Source: Asterella californica (lineage: Eukaryota > Streptophyta > Marchantiopsida > Marchantiales > Aytoniaceae). From it: 64,000 bases of DNA. A program made the position numbers and the translations under genes. The DNA is taken from NCBI GenBank assembly GCA_036924285.1, contig JAYKYS010000016.1, positions 5,146,001 to 5,210,000 on the forward strand, read 5' to 3'. A model generated the notes under the pieces. The model searched no databases and was not told where the DNA came from. It saw only the letters and a program-made list of their open reading frames with translations. Position 1 is the first letter of the stretch; every line of letters begins with the position of its first letter. Of this stretch, positions 1 through 12,459 are shown piece after piece.

Positions 1-1860
1 CGTTCACCATCAACTTGGTTCTTGTAATCACCGTGATGCTTTAATACGTATTTGAGTATGTACCTTGCGCATCCTATACTTTCTTTTCTTCATTTTAATC
101 CTTTAGTACCAAGTACAATCACGCTAGTTTGATTAGTCAATAGACACGCGTTATATGTTTTGGTAAACGATTTTCCTCCAGTTTTTGATCCTAAAGTTTC
201 CCTTGAGTTTTGGACTTCGAACTTTGTCTCTTGATGTGTTATTCGGTACATATATATCTCTCTCTCTAAATGATGGTTTCATCACAAGAATTATTATTAT
301 TTTCAACTTTTGAATCTAGTTAACAATCTACATCTAGAATTATCGATAAAGATAGTTATGAACACACACCTTCAATTTTCACAGTACTTCTCGAGTTCCC
401 TATGAAGACTCTTCCTTGGGAAGTTTGAAGGACTTTTCCCTTGAAACAGATCATGAGTGTTGCATCATATCGCAAGCCTTAAAGTTCAGTTGGGGTATAG
501 TCTTTGATTGAGTGAGTTAAAGTAGTGGAACTCAAAAAGTATTATTTCTTTTCTCATGGTACCACCATTTACTCCCTCGATTTCAGACCAGGATATCCTC
601 TTGGGGAAGAGGTTGTACTTCAATGATGTGTTTTGTTTTGGTTGTTCTGAGTTTATATCTTTTACCAGTTCGACTTTTCAGTACACAGAAGAGTTAAGTG
701 ACCAATTTATACTGCAGGTGTAGATTTTACCTGATGTGTAAGAAGAGGATCTGCAAAGGATAGTATTGTCAAGATATAGCAGAATATGTGTAAGTACTGC
801 AAAGAGTATCTTGCAGGTCTTACACATCACAAGAAACCATTATCAAGGTGTATATTTTATATTAAAGTGTGAGAAATAATTAGTATTCTCTGCTGTACTG
901 GTTATGTTTGTTGCTTATTTATTTGGTTGAGAATTAACAGAAATAATATCCAGACAAGTGACTGTAAAATGACTTCAAAGTACTATACACACTAATTTAG
1001 CACTAATGTCATTTTCCAGCCAACTACTGGAAGCGAGGAGAAATCCAGTTCAAGAGTGATAGAGAAAACATGGAGTGGCAGTGAGATTCTGTGAATGTCG
1101 TGAGCGAAGTGGAGAAGGCAGTGCGTGCAAGTAGATGCCTCTGATGTACCTCGAGATCTCGACCAAGTTATCGGCAGGAAACATGCACAGAGTTTGTTCG
1201 TGTTCAGTCAGGTCAAGGACGAAGCGTTACGGAGCGCGTTTGAGCTTATCTAGACACCCAGGACCGAGGAATTTCCTGCTAAGTCCACTGTTACAGTAAG
1301 ACATCCGTTGTAAGAAAAGCCTCGGCAAAATGAATCGACAGGACTACTGTCAGTGATCAGCTTGTCCTGCCGATTGTCACTCGGTAATGATGTTCATGGT
1401 TTGAGTGAGAATACAGCCGTCGTCATTGAGAATTGTGCACACGATGGCTGTAGCTAAAGCTTTAAAAGGTTATAGCTTAGCCTAATCGATCCCACTGAGA
1501 ATCGTGAGGTTTTAAAAATCCATCTTCATCGCCTGCTGTTGAGTGACTATCTGTTCGCAACCGAACGACGAACTGAGTGCTAGAGTTGAAATCGATCAGG
1601 TTCCGTAGTGCTGACCCGAAGGTGTACCGTTGACTATGATCATGAGTACACTCTTTGGTACTACAGAGTTCTCTTCTGGAAATTGTTATATATTTTTAGA
1701 GTAAAAGATGGCTCGTATGATATCTTATAAGGATTTCGGACAGATGGTCCTTCTGACATGACACTAGGTCACCCTTGACGACAACAAACTCGGCAAGTCT
1801 TTACAACTTGAACCTCAACCTGGTCACTGCAAGATCTGTGATATATTACAAAGACGTAAC
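1..1860. other. Intergenic, no gene seen
   Basis: No ORF of useful length and no recognisable splice-linked exons on either strand. The stretch is moderately AT-rich with short CT runs near 255-270. I see no RNA gene or terminal repeat. It is probably decayed repeat sequence, but nothing positive supports a family. Confidence 0.4.
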
Positions 1861-3400
1861 CATTGCAGGTGAGGTTTTTCAAATTCTTGGAACGGAATTG
1901 GAATTTTGCTTCATGCTTTACGTGATTACTTCAGAGATCGATTCGCAGGGTTGTACTGTTCCTGTCTTGAGTCACTCCGTTCTCAGTTCTAGCTCAGATT
2001 TCGATCTGGGGTGCAGGTTTCAAGAATATCCTAAGAAAAGGAAGGATGAGCAATTGTACAAATCCTGGGAGTATGGTCGGCTTGCCAAAAGAATCAATGG
2101 GGTCGGTCCTCCTCGTTCGCACGACAGGCTTGAACGAGACTCCTTGTGACAAAGGCAAAGTCTCGTCGACGTTCGTCCCTGCAGGTTAGTCCCCTAAATT
2201 TGTTGATCGTCAAGTGCTGTTCCGTTTCAAGGAGCAGATGCGTCCAGTGCTGCCATGTAAGACGATGTGTCAACATAATTTTATCACATGGCTCTGTACT
2301 TCTCGGTAAAGCGCAGGTGGCCGTCTAAACAATGCTCTCGTTTTGTACGCTGGTGAGAACTTTAAGTCATGCAGTTCTCATCATGGCTCTCGGTTAAGTA
2401 GCTGTGACACATACTACTCAGTCTAAGTCCTTCCTTCGTGACTCTGAAAACCATGGAGTGGACAAAGCACAGCTTCAGTCTTTTCCGGGAGAAATGTGGA
2501 GAAACACCATGAGGTCAGGAATAAACGGGCATTAGGAAAGCAAATCTTATCTACAAAGATTAGGATGTTATCTTCTGAAGCAGAAGAATTCCTCTGTAAG
2601 CTGTTTGATGGATTGAGAGGACTCGGAACTATCGATATAATTGCTTCGAATACGGCCATTGTCATGGGATGCGAAGATGCGGTGCAGGATTCGCACTTTG
2701 GATAGAGACACAACCTCCGGGTAAGCTGTAAGATAGAGCACAAATGAATCTTTTAGAAACTATCCTGGTTCTCGGTGTCCTTCTAAGTGCGTATAGTCTA
2801 GTCGGGGGAGAACAAGAGACTATTTAAATATGGTTCGAATCCAAAAGTGTTTCCAAAAGCGCGAAAGCTCCCGGGGATAGGCTTCACAGTACGTGCCCCG
2901 TGTAGCCCTTCAGCTATTTCTTTTTCACAAGTTAATTTGAAGGAGAAGAGAGCCATGCCGCAGTTTACTACAGTGGAGCAAGGAGTACTACTGAGGCAGC
3001 CACGGTGCAAATGGGGTTTTGGCATTTGAGCCATATATCTATCTGGTAATCCTAAATACGCAATTCCGCGATGGGATTTTATGAACACATGAGAAGTCTA
3101 CCAAAAGCCGAGGGTTTGGGGGATGAGTACATAACTCAAACTCTGCTTACAGCAAGGTGGTGCCGATTCTGAAGCCTCCGGAGTGACAGACCCACGCTAA
3201 ATGTACGAGGAAGCGATGTCCGGAGTGAAGCATACTTGTCGAAAGATCGCAGCCCAAGGGGTTGGTCTTTGTTGGAAAGCTTTCGACAGCATTGCATGAA
3301 ACTTCAGTCAGGAATGGACCCTCTGGTATTGACGTTGCTTCTGTTATCTGTTTTACAGTCTTTGAAAGATTCAAAGTTTCCATTCTCTTTATTATGCGAC
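1860..3400 (+). repeat. Dispersed repeat, copy 1 of a 1.5-1.8 kb unit
   Basis: This stretch matches 7610-9460 in the same orientation, with many substitutions and small gaps. Clear anchors are the segments around 1921-2000 against 7656-7735, 2440-2520 against 8200-8270, and 3145-3235 against 9240-9325. Short ORFs inside are not conserved in frame between the copies, so neither copy looks like an intact gene. A decayed transposon or a duplicated pseudogene are both possible, and I recognise no protein domain. Confidence 0.55.
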
Positions 3401-4984
3401 CAGATGAAAGGATTATTGACAGCCAATGGGTTGGCCTTATTCCCAGTTAATTCCGTTGGAATATTAAGTAAATGCTTACATCGGCAGTGGACAAAATGTT
3501 TTTGCTTGAGTCATATTCTGTCTTGTTACATAGACTGAAGTCTGACAAATTATTTACAATGATAAACTTGTTGTGTGGTGAATAACCATACAAGTGTGCT
3601 TCCTAGCAGGGACACTTGCACTGGTTGCTACGCTTGCTGTGGCTAGAAACCGTTGAATATCTTCTGTTCTATAACGGGTGACGGGAAAAACGAAGTAAGT
3701 CTTCATGCCTTTCAACCTATTCTCTGAAATATCCTGAAGATCAAAATCGGATGTTGCGCTCCGTAAGCTCAATACAACCGGGTAGCATGAACATCACCCA
3801 CCCTAGAGACTCTAGCTATTTCATCGCGGGCACCTTGACAACATCTAAAAGGTGCCTGAACTCTAAAAGGTCTATTCCGTATACAATCTACCTTCACTAA
3901 GCATACACTGGTAAGTGCCAGGCTTGAAGCCACTCTGATTCACACAACAAAGGCTAATTGCAATTATTGCTCTTTCTATAAGTGCAATATAAACCTAACT
4001 TTGTCGTTCAGTACAGATAAATTTCAATCGCAACTCTTTTTTAAGTAGAATACTGCACTTGCTTTGAAAGCACGGAACTGTTTCCCGCTCTATGCACTCT
4101 CAACACTGTGTTTTAACTTTTTCATGTATCTTCTCCTTACGAGAAAGAAAAGTGTAGTCGTAAAAATTTGTTATAGAATCTCCTTTCCCTGAATATTTTA
4201 CAAGTGTTCATCATTTGTAAACACATGGTTATGTAACTTTAGACTTCAGATGTCGAGAACTGCGAACCCTCGCTAAGTGTACTGGGAAACTTTACTCGAA
4301 AGTGGTTGCATTTAGAGAGGGTAGACTGGACTTTTGATATTGATTGATTCTGATAAACACATTTCCAACACTCTGTCTCAGGTTTTACATTTCTCCGATG
4401 AAGATACGTAGTTTTAGCGTACATTATTCATATTAATGTACGCTATGTACGCTTCATTCTGATGGTTCTGTACTTATCTGGGTTCTATTTTCACGGGATA
4501 CCATTATTTGTATGTGGGTAGTTCCTAGATTGTGATGGTACCACATAGACCGAAATATACTCAATACCATGAATATCTAATAAGACAGTTTCTTTTAGAG
4601 TTGATTTCGTGGTTATGATAGCAGAAGTTGAATTATCTGATGTCACGAACAGGATTTCTGGCAGTGAACTCCATTCGATATGCTGTCAACATAGCTTACC
4701 AGCAATTTATCAGAGTTATTTAAACAAGGACATCAAGCCTGACAACGTCGCTCATTGATTTGTCAAGGTTCTGCTCGAACTATTACTTCGACCAAGTGTT
4801 GCAGGTACCGAGAATTAGATCGGAATAGTTTTCAAGCATTATAGTCGCTCTGCCGGAGGCTACAGCTCAGTTGAGAGTGAATTTTTTTTCTTCGACAGAC
4901 GGTAAAGTATTTATTCTTCTTTTTAGTGACCAAGTGTCTGACCGTTAGACGAGTAAGTATTTAGAACTGAAGCACATCCGCTAC

Positions 4985-5200
4985 CAACTTCCGGAGATGA
5001 TATACTCATTAGAAACTGCGTGCTGAAGTCTTTCGACCATAAACCTTCGCGCCCCCTGGCTGGACGGTGCTAATCCGCAACCAATCATGACCCACTTCCG
5101 GAGATGATGTACGCATTAAGAAGTGCATGGTGTTGCCCTCGGACCATGACCCCGTGCCCTGGCTGGCCGGTGTTAATCCGGTACACAGTCATTACACTTA
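4985..5200. repeat. Tandem duplication, two units of about 106 bp
   Basis: Two adjacent diverged copies start at about 4985 and 5091. Both contain ACTTCCGGAGATGAT, then a pyrimidine-poor middle, then CCCTGGCTGG followed by a CGGTG.TAATCCG block. No coding function is visible. The unit could be an internal repeat of a mobile element. Confidence 0.6.
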
Positions 5201-5479
5201 CTTTCTCATAAAACTGCTTTACCCGTGTAGCATTATATATAATGCTCAAACACAATTGTTCTCCCACCTTGTTTCTCAAATCATCTACTGTAATTAGTGG
5301 TTTTCTTCCTCAGAAGAGGTTCTTCCCCTACCTTCTGTCATTATTTATTTTTGCTCTTCTGCGATGCTTGTAAAACTCTTGCTGATTGTAGTACTTATTC
5401 CTTTCGTGCTTGCTTTTATTGCTTGTAAGGTATTACTGCATTTCGTTCTGTTGCCAGTGCTGCTGATCTACCGTGACGG

Positions 5480-6480
5480 GAGTTCACCCAGAGATGTACC
5501 GGAATAGAATAGAAACTCTTGACCCTGTTGAGTTGGAAATGTCTTCAGTTTCCATTGATCACCTTTCCTCCACGATTCTATAGCCTGACCCTCTCTGCTA
5601 GGTGCAGACAAAGGCAACGACACGGTAAGCCGTTGAGGTGCATGCAAAAGGGAAGCATGAATTAACCCCATGCCTTGCGTGTAATTTGTGGTAGTTAAGG
5701 ATAGCAGCAGCGCCTGCCAAGAGTGGGTATTGGTTATTGTGGCCTTCCCCGCAGCGGGAGCCGAGGGGAGTCCCGAACAGGGTGTGTAGTCTTCGACCGG
5801 GTGTGGAGGGTAAGCACATGCGCGAGCACCACTGAGAATTATGGATCTTATGGACGGAAAAAATACACTGTGAGAAAAAATACGCGAGGGTGAGGTTTTT
5901 CTCGCAAAATGCTTTACGGGTTTCGACTGTACATCTACTCATTACCTACAGGTAGGTGCAACAGCTATCCACATACACTTGAAGGTAACCCGCGAAAACT
6001 GGACCCAGAGAAGTATATAGCCAGGACAATCAAGGAAAAAAAATACACGCTAAGCTTGAGCAGAAAATGTATAATCTGAAGGCCGATTGTTGGGTAAGTG
6101 TAGGGAACAACCCATTCCTCAAGAAACGGGCCCTGAGGTAAAGAAATACAAGATAGATTACCTGTACTAGATGGAGTGCAATCTATTATATGCCGTCAGT
6201 GCACAAAAGCGTCAGAGTATAGGTGTTCGATGCAGGAACAATGCTTCACACACTTCACACCAGAGGAAGAACACCAGGAGCGTATAATACAGTAATTTTC
6301 AAGAACTGGGAAGAAAGAAGAAGAAAGTGCACATCGGTTCATAAATTAAGGAGTTATTTAAGAGGGAAAACAACAAGCGAAAGTAATCGACCCGGAAATA
6401 CATTCCCATCCATTTTATGCACAAAAGTCATTGACCCTGCTATACGCATAGACCGTTATATTTGACCCCTCTCGAACTGT
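5480..6480. repeat. Dispersed repeat, copy 1 (partner at 47.8-48.6 kb)
   Basis: Two blocks match the intronic repeat at 47.8-48.6 kb. Block Q (about 5948-6200) matches 47946-48190 in the same orientation, including TATCCACATACACTT and CTGTACTAGATGG. Block P (about 5510-5607) matches 48498-48595 in inverted orientation, including GGAAATGTCTTCA and ATAGCCTGACCCTCT. The blocks are in a different relative order in the two places, so one copy has been rearranged or the element carries movable or inverted parts. No transposase is visible. Confidence 0.6.
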
Positions 6481-7609
6481 CGAGAAGGGCCGTCGTAAGG
6501 TAAATGGGTTGAGCAACTTCCGCAGAGACATTACATCCAAAGCTAAACGAAGTGTATTCCTGTACACCACACGTCGTTGTTTAGGATGCTAATACCAAGC
6601 CAAGAGCTCGGCTGGAAGCTACCAGTTGAAAGCCTTTCGGCTTATGATAGTTACCGTTTCTACTACTAGACGAGTAGCGGTGCGCTTGGGATTTGGTGTA
6701 GAACAACTGGAAGGGCGAAGGAGAAAACGAAACTCAAGTGGCGGTGGCAACTGGAGCAACTAGGATTCAGCACATACTCGGAGAAAGTGTTTAACACCAC
6801 TTGGGTTTAACAGGATCTCCCAGTTAAACAATCCAAGTCGTGAACAAAGGAGATCGCAGAAATTTTGAAAGTAGATATCTATCAGAGAAGCTCTGGTACA
6901 TGTCTGAACTTGAAATGATTGAGACTGTAAAGAGACATTAAACCTGTATTAGGGACAGTCAAACCTTGTCCGTTAGGGATCCCCGTAACTCCTGGAAAAA
7001 CTTTTACAGGTTTTTGACGTAAATTTTACATACCACCTCCAGAGGTGGTACATAGAATTTACAGTCATTTGATGTTTGCAGTCTATGCCCGTAGACCTGA
7101 TCTCCTCCGAACCATCGGAAAATTCCAACTGGACGTCTACAAATATTCTGCCGCCTCCTGTCACAGTCTGAAATTTGAGACTTACGTCTTCTCGTCTAGT
7201 TCCTGTAACTTTTGTTACGGATTTAGTTTCGAGTGGCCCTAATGGGAACGCTTTCCCGACATAAGACAAAGATGGAGGCACAGAAGCCATTCTTCTCCTT
7301 GAGGAGAGTTTACCCGAGTAAACCTGCCTCCTAGGTAAAGTACTAGGTTGGGTTTCAGTTTCGAGGAGGGAGCATACCGTTAAAACTCCAGGATGAATAA
7401 GATGAAGCCGCAAACTGAGGTCTGTAATTTTCTCAAGAGGACGAACGTCAGGAAGGTTTCTAGATATCGATAGTCCTTAGCAGGTATCAGCTACCAAATG
7501 TCAGCTGCCTACTGAAAGCAGTTTCGGCTTATCCGCGTTTAACGAATTTTATTGATTGTATGGAGAGTACAGTGGAATAAATCCTTCAGCTGTCAACAAG
7601 CTACACAGA

Positions 7610-9460
7610 TTATCACCAGTTCTTGAACCGAAATCTACGTTACATTCATGATTTACGTGATCTACTTCAGAGGTCGATTGTCAGGGTTGTACGGTTCCTG
7701 TCTTGAGTCACTTCCGTGCGCAGTTCTAGCTCAGGTTTCGATCTGGGGTGGAGGTTTCAGTAATGTCGTAAGGTCCTGATGAAGAAGAGGAGAATCGTGG
7801 GAGTATGCTGTGCTTGCTACCAAGCATTAGTGGGGTCGGTTCTCCTCTTTCACAACAGGTTGAATGAGACTCTTTGTGACAACTCGAAATCTCCTCGACT
7901 TTCATCCCTGCGGGTTAGTCTCCTAAATTCCTTGATCTCAAATGCTGTTCATTTTCAAAGAGAAGATGCGTCCAGTGCTGCCATGAACAACGATATGTCG
8001 AGGAAGTTTTACCGCATGGTTCTGTACTTTTCGGATGTTGGCAAGTGGCCATCCAAACAGGGCTTTCGTCTTTGCGCCGGTGAGAACTTTATGTCGTGCA
8101 GCTTTGAGAAGTTTCTAGTTATTGTGCTCATCATAACTCTGGTTTACACAGCTGTGACACATACTCCTCCGTCTAACTCCCTCCTTGACCTCTGAGCCCC
8201 ACGGAGAGGACGAAGCACAGATTCAGCATTTTCCAGGAAGAATGCGGAGAAAAACCATGAGGTCAAGAAATGAACAGTCCATACCTGGCCAGGAAAGAGT
8301 AGATACGAACGAAAGTAGATGGTACGATGGTTGTGATGAGTGATCTTCTTAAAGCAGAAGAATTCATGTGGAGTCAGCGTCAAGGGGAGGTTGCGTGAGC
8401 CTTCAGCCATGCATGGAAAGGCTAGAAAATAATTCTATGGGTTGTGGGGAACTTGAAACCTCTCAGTAAGCGTTGGTTTTATGTGCTGCCACTATCATGG
8501 GAGGCGAAGATGTGGTGTCGGATGCCGCACTTTGGGTAGAGACAGAACCCCAAGTAAGCTGCGATAAAGAGGACAAATAGATCCTTTTGAAACTATCATT
8601 CTGGTCCTCGGTTTTCTTCTCAGTGTGTATAGTCTACTTGGACTGCAATTAAATTTGGTACAACTCCAGCAGCGTTCTGAAAGAGCGGTCGATCTTGGGG
8701 ATACGCTTCCCAGTGCATTTTCCGTGAGCCCTCCTGCCATTCCTTATTCAGACGTTAATTTGAGGGAGAAGGGAGCCCATGCAGGAGGTTACGCCGGTGG
8801 AGCAAGTATTACTGCAGAAGCAGCCGCAGTGCAAATGGAGTTATGGTATTTTGAGCCATGTATCTAGTGATCCCACAAGATAATTGGGCGATGGGAGGTT
8901 ATGAACAGATGAAGGTCTACAATGCCAAAGGTTTAGTGGTTTCTATCAGGAGTATATCTGGACAAGCTATAAAGACTTCTATAATTCTTGGTACTTTAAC
9001 TAGGAGGGGACACGTCAAACAAACTGTGAGCCTTGAGTTTTCGTTTTCCGGATTCTATGGTTACATATGGGAACGTAAGTTGTTAGCGCACTTGTGAGAG
9101 GTATGTTTACTTTTAAAACAAAGAGAGGCGTCACCTGTGGAGACCTCAACCCTTTGTTCAATGCCCACAATCAAGAGACTTTGTCGAGAATAATATACTG
9201 TTGGGCTCTGTGGGGACAGCTACTATGAGAAACTCAAAGTCTGGCTACAGCAAGGTGATGCCGATTCTGAAGCCTCCACAGTGACATACTTACGCGAGAT
9301 CTACGATGAAGCGATGTCAGGAGTGTACCACCTACTTCACAGAAGATCCCAGCCCAGGGTGGTGAGCTTCTGACTGGATCACATGAACCTTCGGTCCCAA
9401 GATGGACCATCTGGTGTTGACATGGCTTCTGTGTTCAGTTCTGCTGTCATCACCGCATTA
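7610..9460 (+). repeat. Dispersed repeat, copy 2 of a 1.5-1.8 kb unit
   Basis: Diverged direct copy of 1860-3400. It carries ORFs of about 80-138 codons (for example 7779-8195 and 8858-9097), but the corresponding frames in copy 1 are broken, and no conserved domain is recognisable. A segment near 9240-9330 could encode a short Glu/Asp-rich peptide, which may be what is left of a gene. I regard it as a decayed element and not an active gene. Confidence 0.5.
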
Positions 9461-10870
9461 AGGAAGAGAACTGAAACGTTAGAAACGAAAGTGTTGACTG
9501 TATGTACTTCATGTTCTTGTACAGCAAGAGTGCAAACTCATTCACCAACAGCCGCAGTAACAAGAACAGCTTTCTTAGAAAGTAGGAGTAGCAACTGCGT
9601 TCCTGTTTTCTCTGCGGTTGACATGTAAATTAGCGTCAACGGAACCAGGAACTTCAAGAGTATATTTGAGTACTTACGTCCGTTTGCGCTGCAATTGTAC
9701 TAAGATCTAAGGTCTACAAATTGGACTCTAACTTGGTACTTCAGTGTAATGGGAAAATGATGCAATACGAAATGACAATGACAATCAATGTAACTAAATA
9801 TATTCACTTTCACTAAACGTATATCACTTTCATAGGTGAAATATTTATCTAGTCAAATGACTTCTTCCAATGAGATCTCGCATTTACCGTGTCACTGAGA
9901 GATATATCCCTGAGGTTGACGTGATTCATTTTCTCATGGATTAAAGGGAAACTCACGCGTATCAGTCTTAGAAGTGCAAAATATAGATCCGCATCCCAAG
10001 CAGTGCAGATTATCGTCTTAAAAAATATTACGAACGATCACAACAACAAGCGATGAAGACCTTCCCCAGCGACTTGAACTGCAACGAGAGGCAAAAGTGA
10101 CTTCGTCATAAACAGAAATCTCTCCAGAGAAATATAAGAAACCTTGATTCATATAGTTGTGAGCTGTTTTCCACCGTGTTAAAGCAACTCAAAAAGAGGC
10201 TGTAAGACGAATCCGATACATCAAGAGGGATGAAAGATGTAGAAGTATAAGAGCCCTACAAAATTTATGCCTGGAAACTGCAGTAGCACGGAATAATCTT
10301 CTCCCACAACTGAACAAAGGTACGCTTTCTTCCAGTAAGCACACAAACCGTCATGAGATCCGCTCTCACCTGAAAACAATGCTTGCAGACAACACTAAAT
10401 TACTTAACTCAGCGTATGAGGAACCCAGTTGAAGAAGTAAAAAGGAGTGGCGTACAACTACAAAACGTTGGACCAAGGTGCGAAGGAACTCATCAGAAAG
10501 ACATCTGCTGTCCAACACGTCCTAATAGTCCTGGTGCCGGGTGGACTTTCTCAAGTCCACGAATAAAATCCCATACCTGGGGTGTGTCAAAATTCGGTCG
10601 TTCAGTGGAGACGACTCATACTTGACTGAAGAGGTGACCATGATGTAACTTTGCATATCGACTCTTGCAGCGTCATTAAAGTTCGTTTCCAATCCTTCTA
10701 TTGTTATCATAAATATGTACGCATTCTACCCTCAATACTCCAGATCAGCAGTCAATTTCAGGAGTACGACCTAAAGCTACCGGCTAGAAACTCGGAATGT
10801 ATAGGTCATATGCTCCTGTAGTCATCTTGGGTTAGACCGATCACCTAGAGCAGGTTCCTCAGTACAGGGA
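9460..10870. other. Spacer without supported genes
   Basis: There are only short ORFs without codon bias or domains. The 3' part borders the end of the mS23-like gene and may contain its 3' untranslated region and polyadenylation signals; none was pinned down. Confidence 0.35.
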
Positions 10871-10871
10871 T

Positions 10872-12459
10872 TCATGAGATTTCAGATCCAGTGGGCTGCA
10901 TGTTATGTAGACCATTGGCCATGTTAGCCCAATCCTCTTCTTGTGCTTCTTCGATTGCACTCTTGGGTTGCCTCCCTTCCAGCAGATCCAGTTTTCTTCT
11001 AACCTGTTCCTCCGCTGCCAAGTCAGCCTGAAGAATCCACCTCTTGGGTGAGTATAACATACAATCCAACAGAGAACTTGACTTCTCTAATTGGGAGAAT
11101 AACGTGGTAAGATATACCATACTATAATGATGCACTTTATTACTGGTAACACATGGTAGCACGAGGGATCATACGACTAGTCGTGCTCTAACCCCTTGCT
11201 GAAGGTTAATTCTTCTTTTCTTTCAGCTTACTTCCTTTGATGCAAATACTTCCTCCTGTCGCTGGTGCCTTCTCCTAGTGGTCAGAAGGCTTCTTAAGAG
11301 TGTCACATTCTTTCCACTGTGGCATACACAGTTCTGAGGTTGTGGTCTCGTGCACATACGCTACACTTCTACATACTGGAATTATTCCCCTAGACGTATG
11401 GAAGTCTCCGCAAGCACATAATTACATCTACTCTCTACTTACAGATCATGTACTTCAAGCGACTAAAAAGAGGAAGACTGCCCCCAAGGGTGCAACTGAT
11501 TGGTTCTGCACCTAACCGCTACACTATTCACATAAATGCTGATTACTGATGGTAACTCAGAAAAGCCTGAAAGAAGTACCACTTACCTCTACGACATCAC
11601 GAGCCCGATCTTCAGAAAATCCTCGATCCAACAACTCCAACACTCGCCATGCAAATTGTCTTGCAATCGGTGCTTCAAAGCTGTTCAAACTGTGTCCGCC
11701 AGAATTCAAGCAATTAGCACACAGCAGTTGTCCAAAAGTTTGCTTAAACCTAGAGACACTGAGGTCATTCACGCAAGAGAATGTTGATTTTGACAGAAAT
11801 GTACACAAATGTTCGTCGTAAACCAAAGTGAGATCCCATAACAGTGATACGCACGTAATCTACCAGATCTCTACAAAGCAAGAGGAGATTGTGAATGTAC
11901 TTCTCCCCTTATATTACAAGCTCAGTCAGCTCTCCATATCGTGTCATTGTACGTAACATACTACCTTACAACACTGAAAGTGACTGGGATATGGAGTAAC
12001 CAAACGGGGGCAGCAGACGGTAACCTACTCAAAGGCTTTACATCGAGCTTCGGGATGACGTGCAAAGTACGACTTAATAAGCCGGTCTTCGGGTAATTCA
12101 ATTTTGGGGGCCTTCCCGTCACGCATGCGAATTGACTGCGGTGGGGAACTGCACAAGACGAAATGGAACGTCAGAAGTCATGTCTCAAGAAACCCTCGTA
12201 GAAGCAGAGCAAACACAATTGAACGGCAAACACACAAGTGACCAATTACTGACAGTTCCATACTTCTAATCTTTCCAGTAGATCTATTACAAAATCTCAA
12301 CTAAACCCTGTTCGGAACCCGGAAAACCAAACGCTCAATCTGCTCCCATTTGCAACACACTTACTTAGTCACAGCATCGAACCACACAGGTTTCTTGATA
12401 ATGCCTCCCTTGATGAGACGCCGAGTCTTCGTCAGAAGGTCTCCCTTCATGAACGACAT
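10872..12459 (-). CDS. mS23-like mitochondrial ribosomal small-subunit protein, 4 exons
   Basis: Probable structural protein of the mitochondrial ribosome small subunit (plant mS23 family). Exons on the minus strand are 12365-12459, 12029-12148, 11587-11689 and 10872-11027. Donors are gtaagt, gtaggt and gtaagt, and all acceptors end in ag. The CDS is 474 bp, giving 157 aa, and all splice phases agree. The N-terminus begins MSFMKGDLLTKTRRLIKG, which I recognise as the conserved plant mS23 start and which decides the start codon over an upstream in-frame alternative. Exon 2 carries an LPEDRLIKSYFARHPE segment, exon 3 an ARQFAWRVLELLDRG segment, and exon 4 a basic-acidic tail ending QPKSAIEEAQEED plus a divergent C-terminus. 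Family order and spacing are kept, but the tail is shorter than I recall for seed plants. Identification is from memory of the family, without a search. Confidence 0.78.

Noticed and set aside
1860..9460. LTR retrotransposon with the 1.5-1.8 kb units as LTRs
   Set aside because: No gag-pol frames, primer-binding site or polypurine tract were visible between the copies, and their divergence is high.
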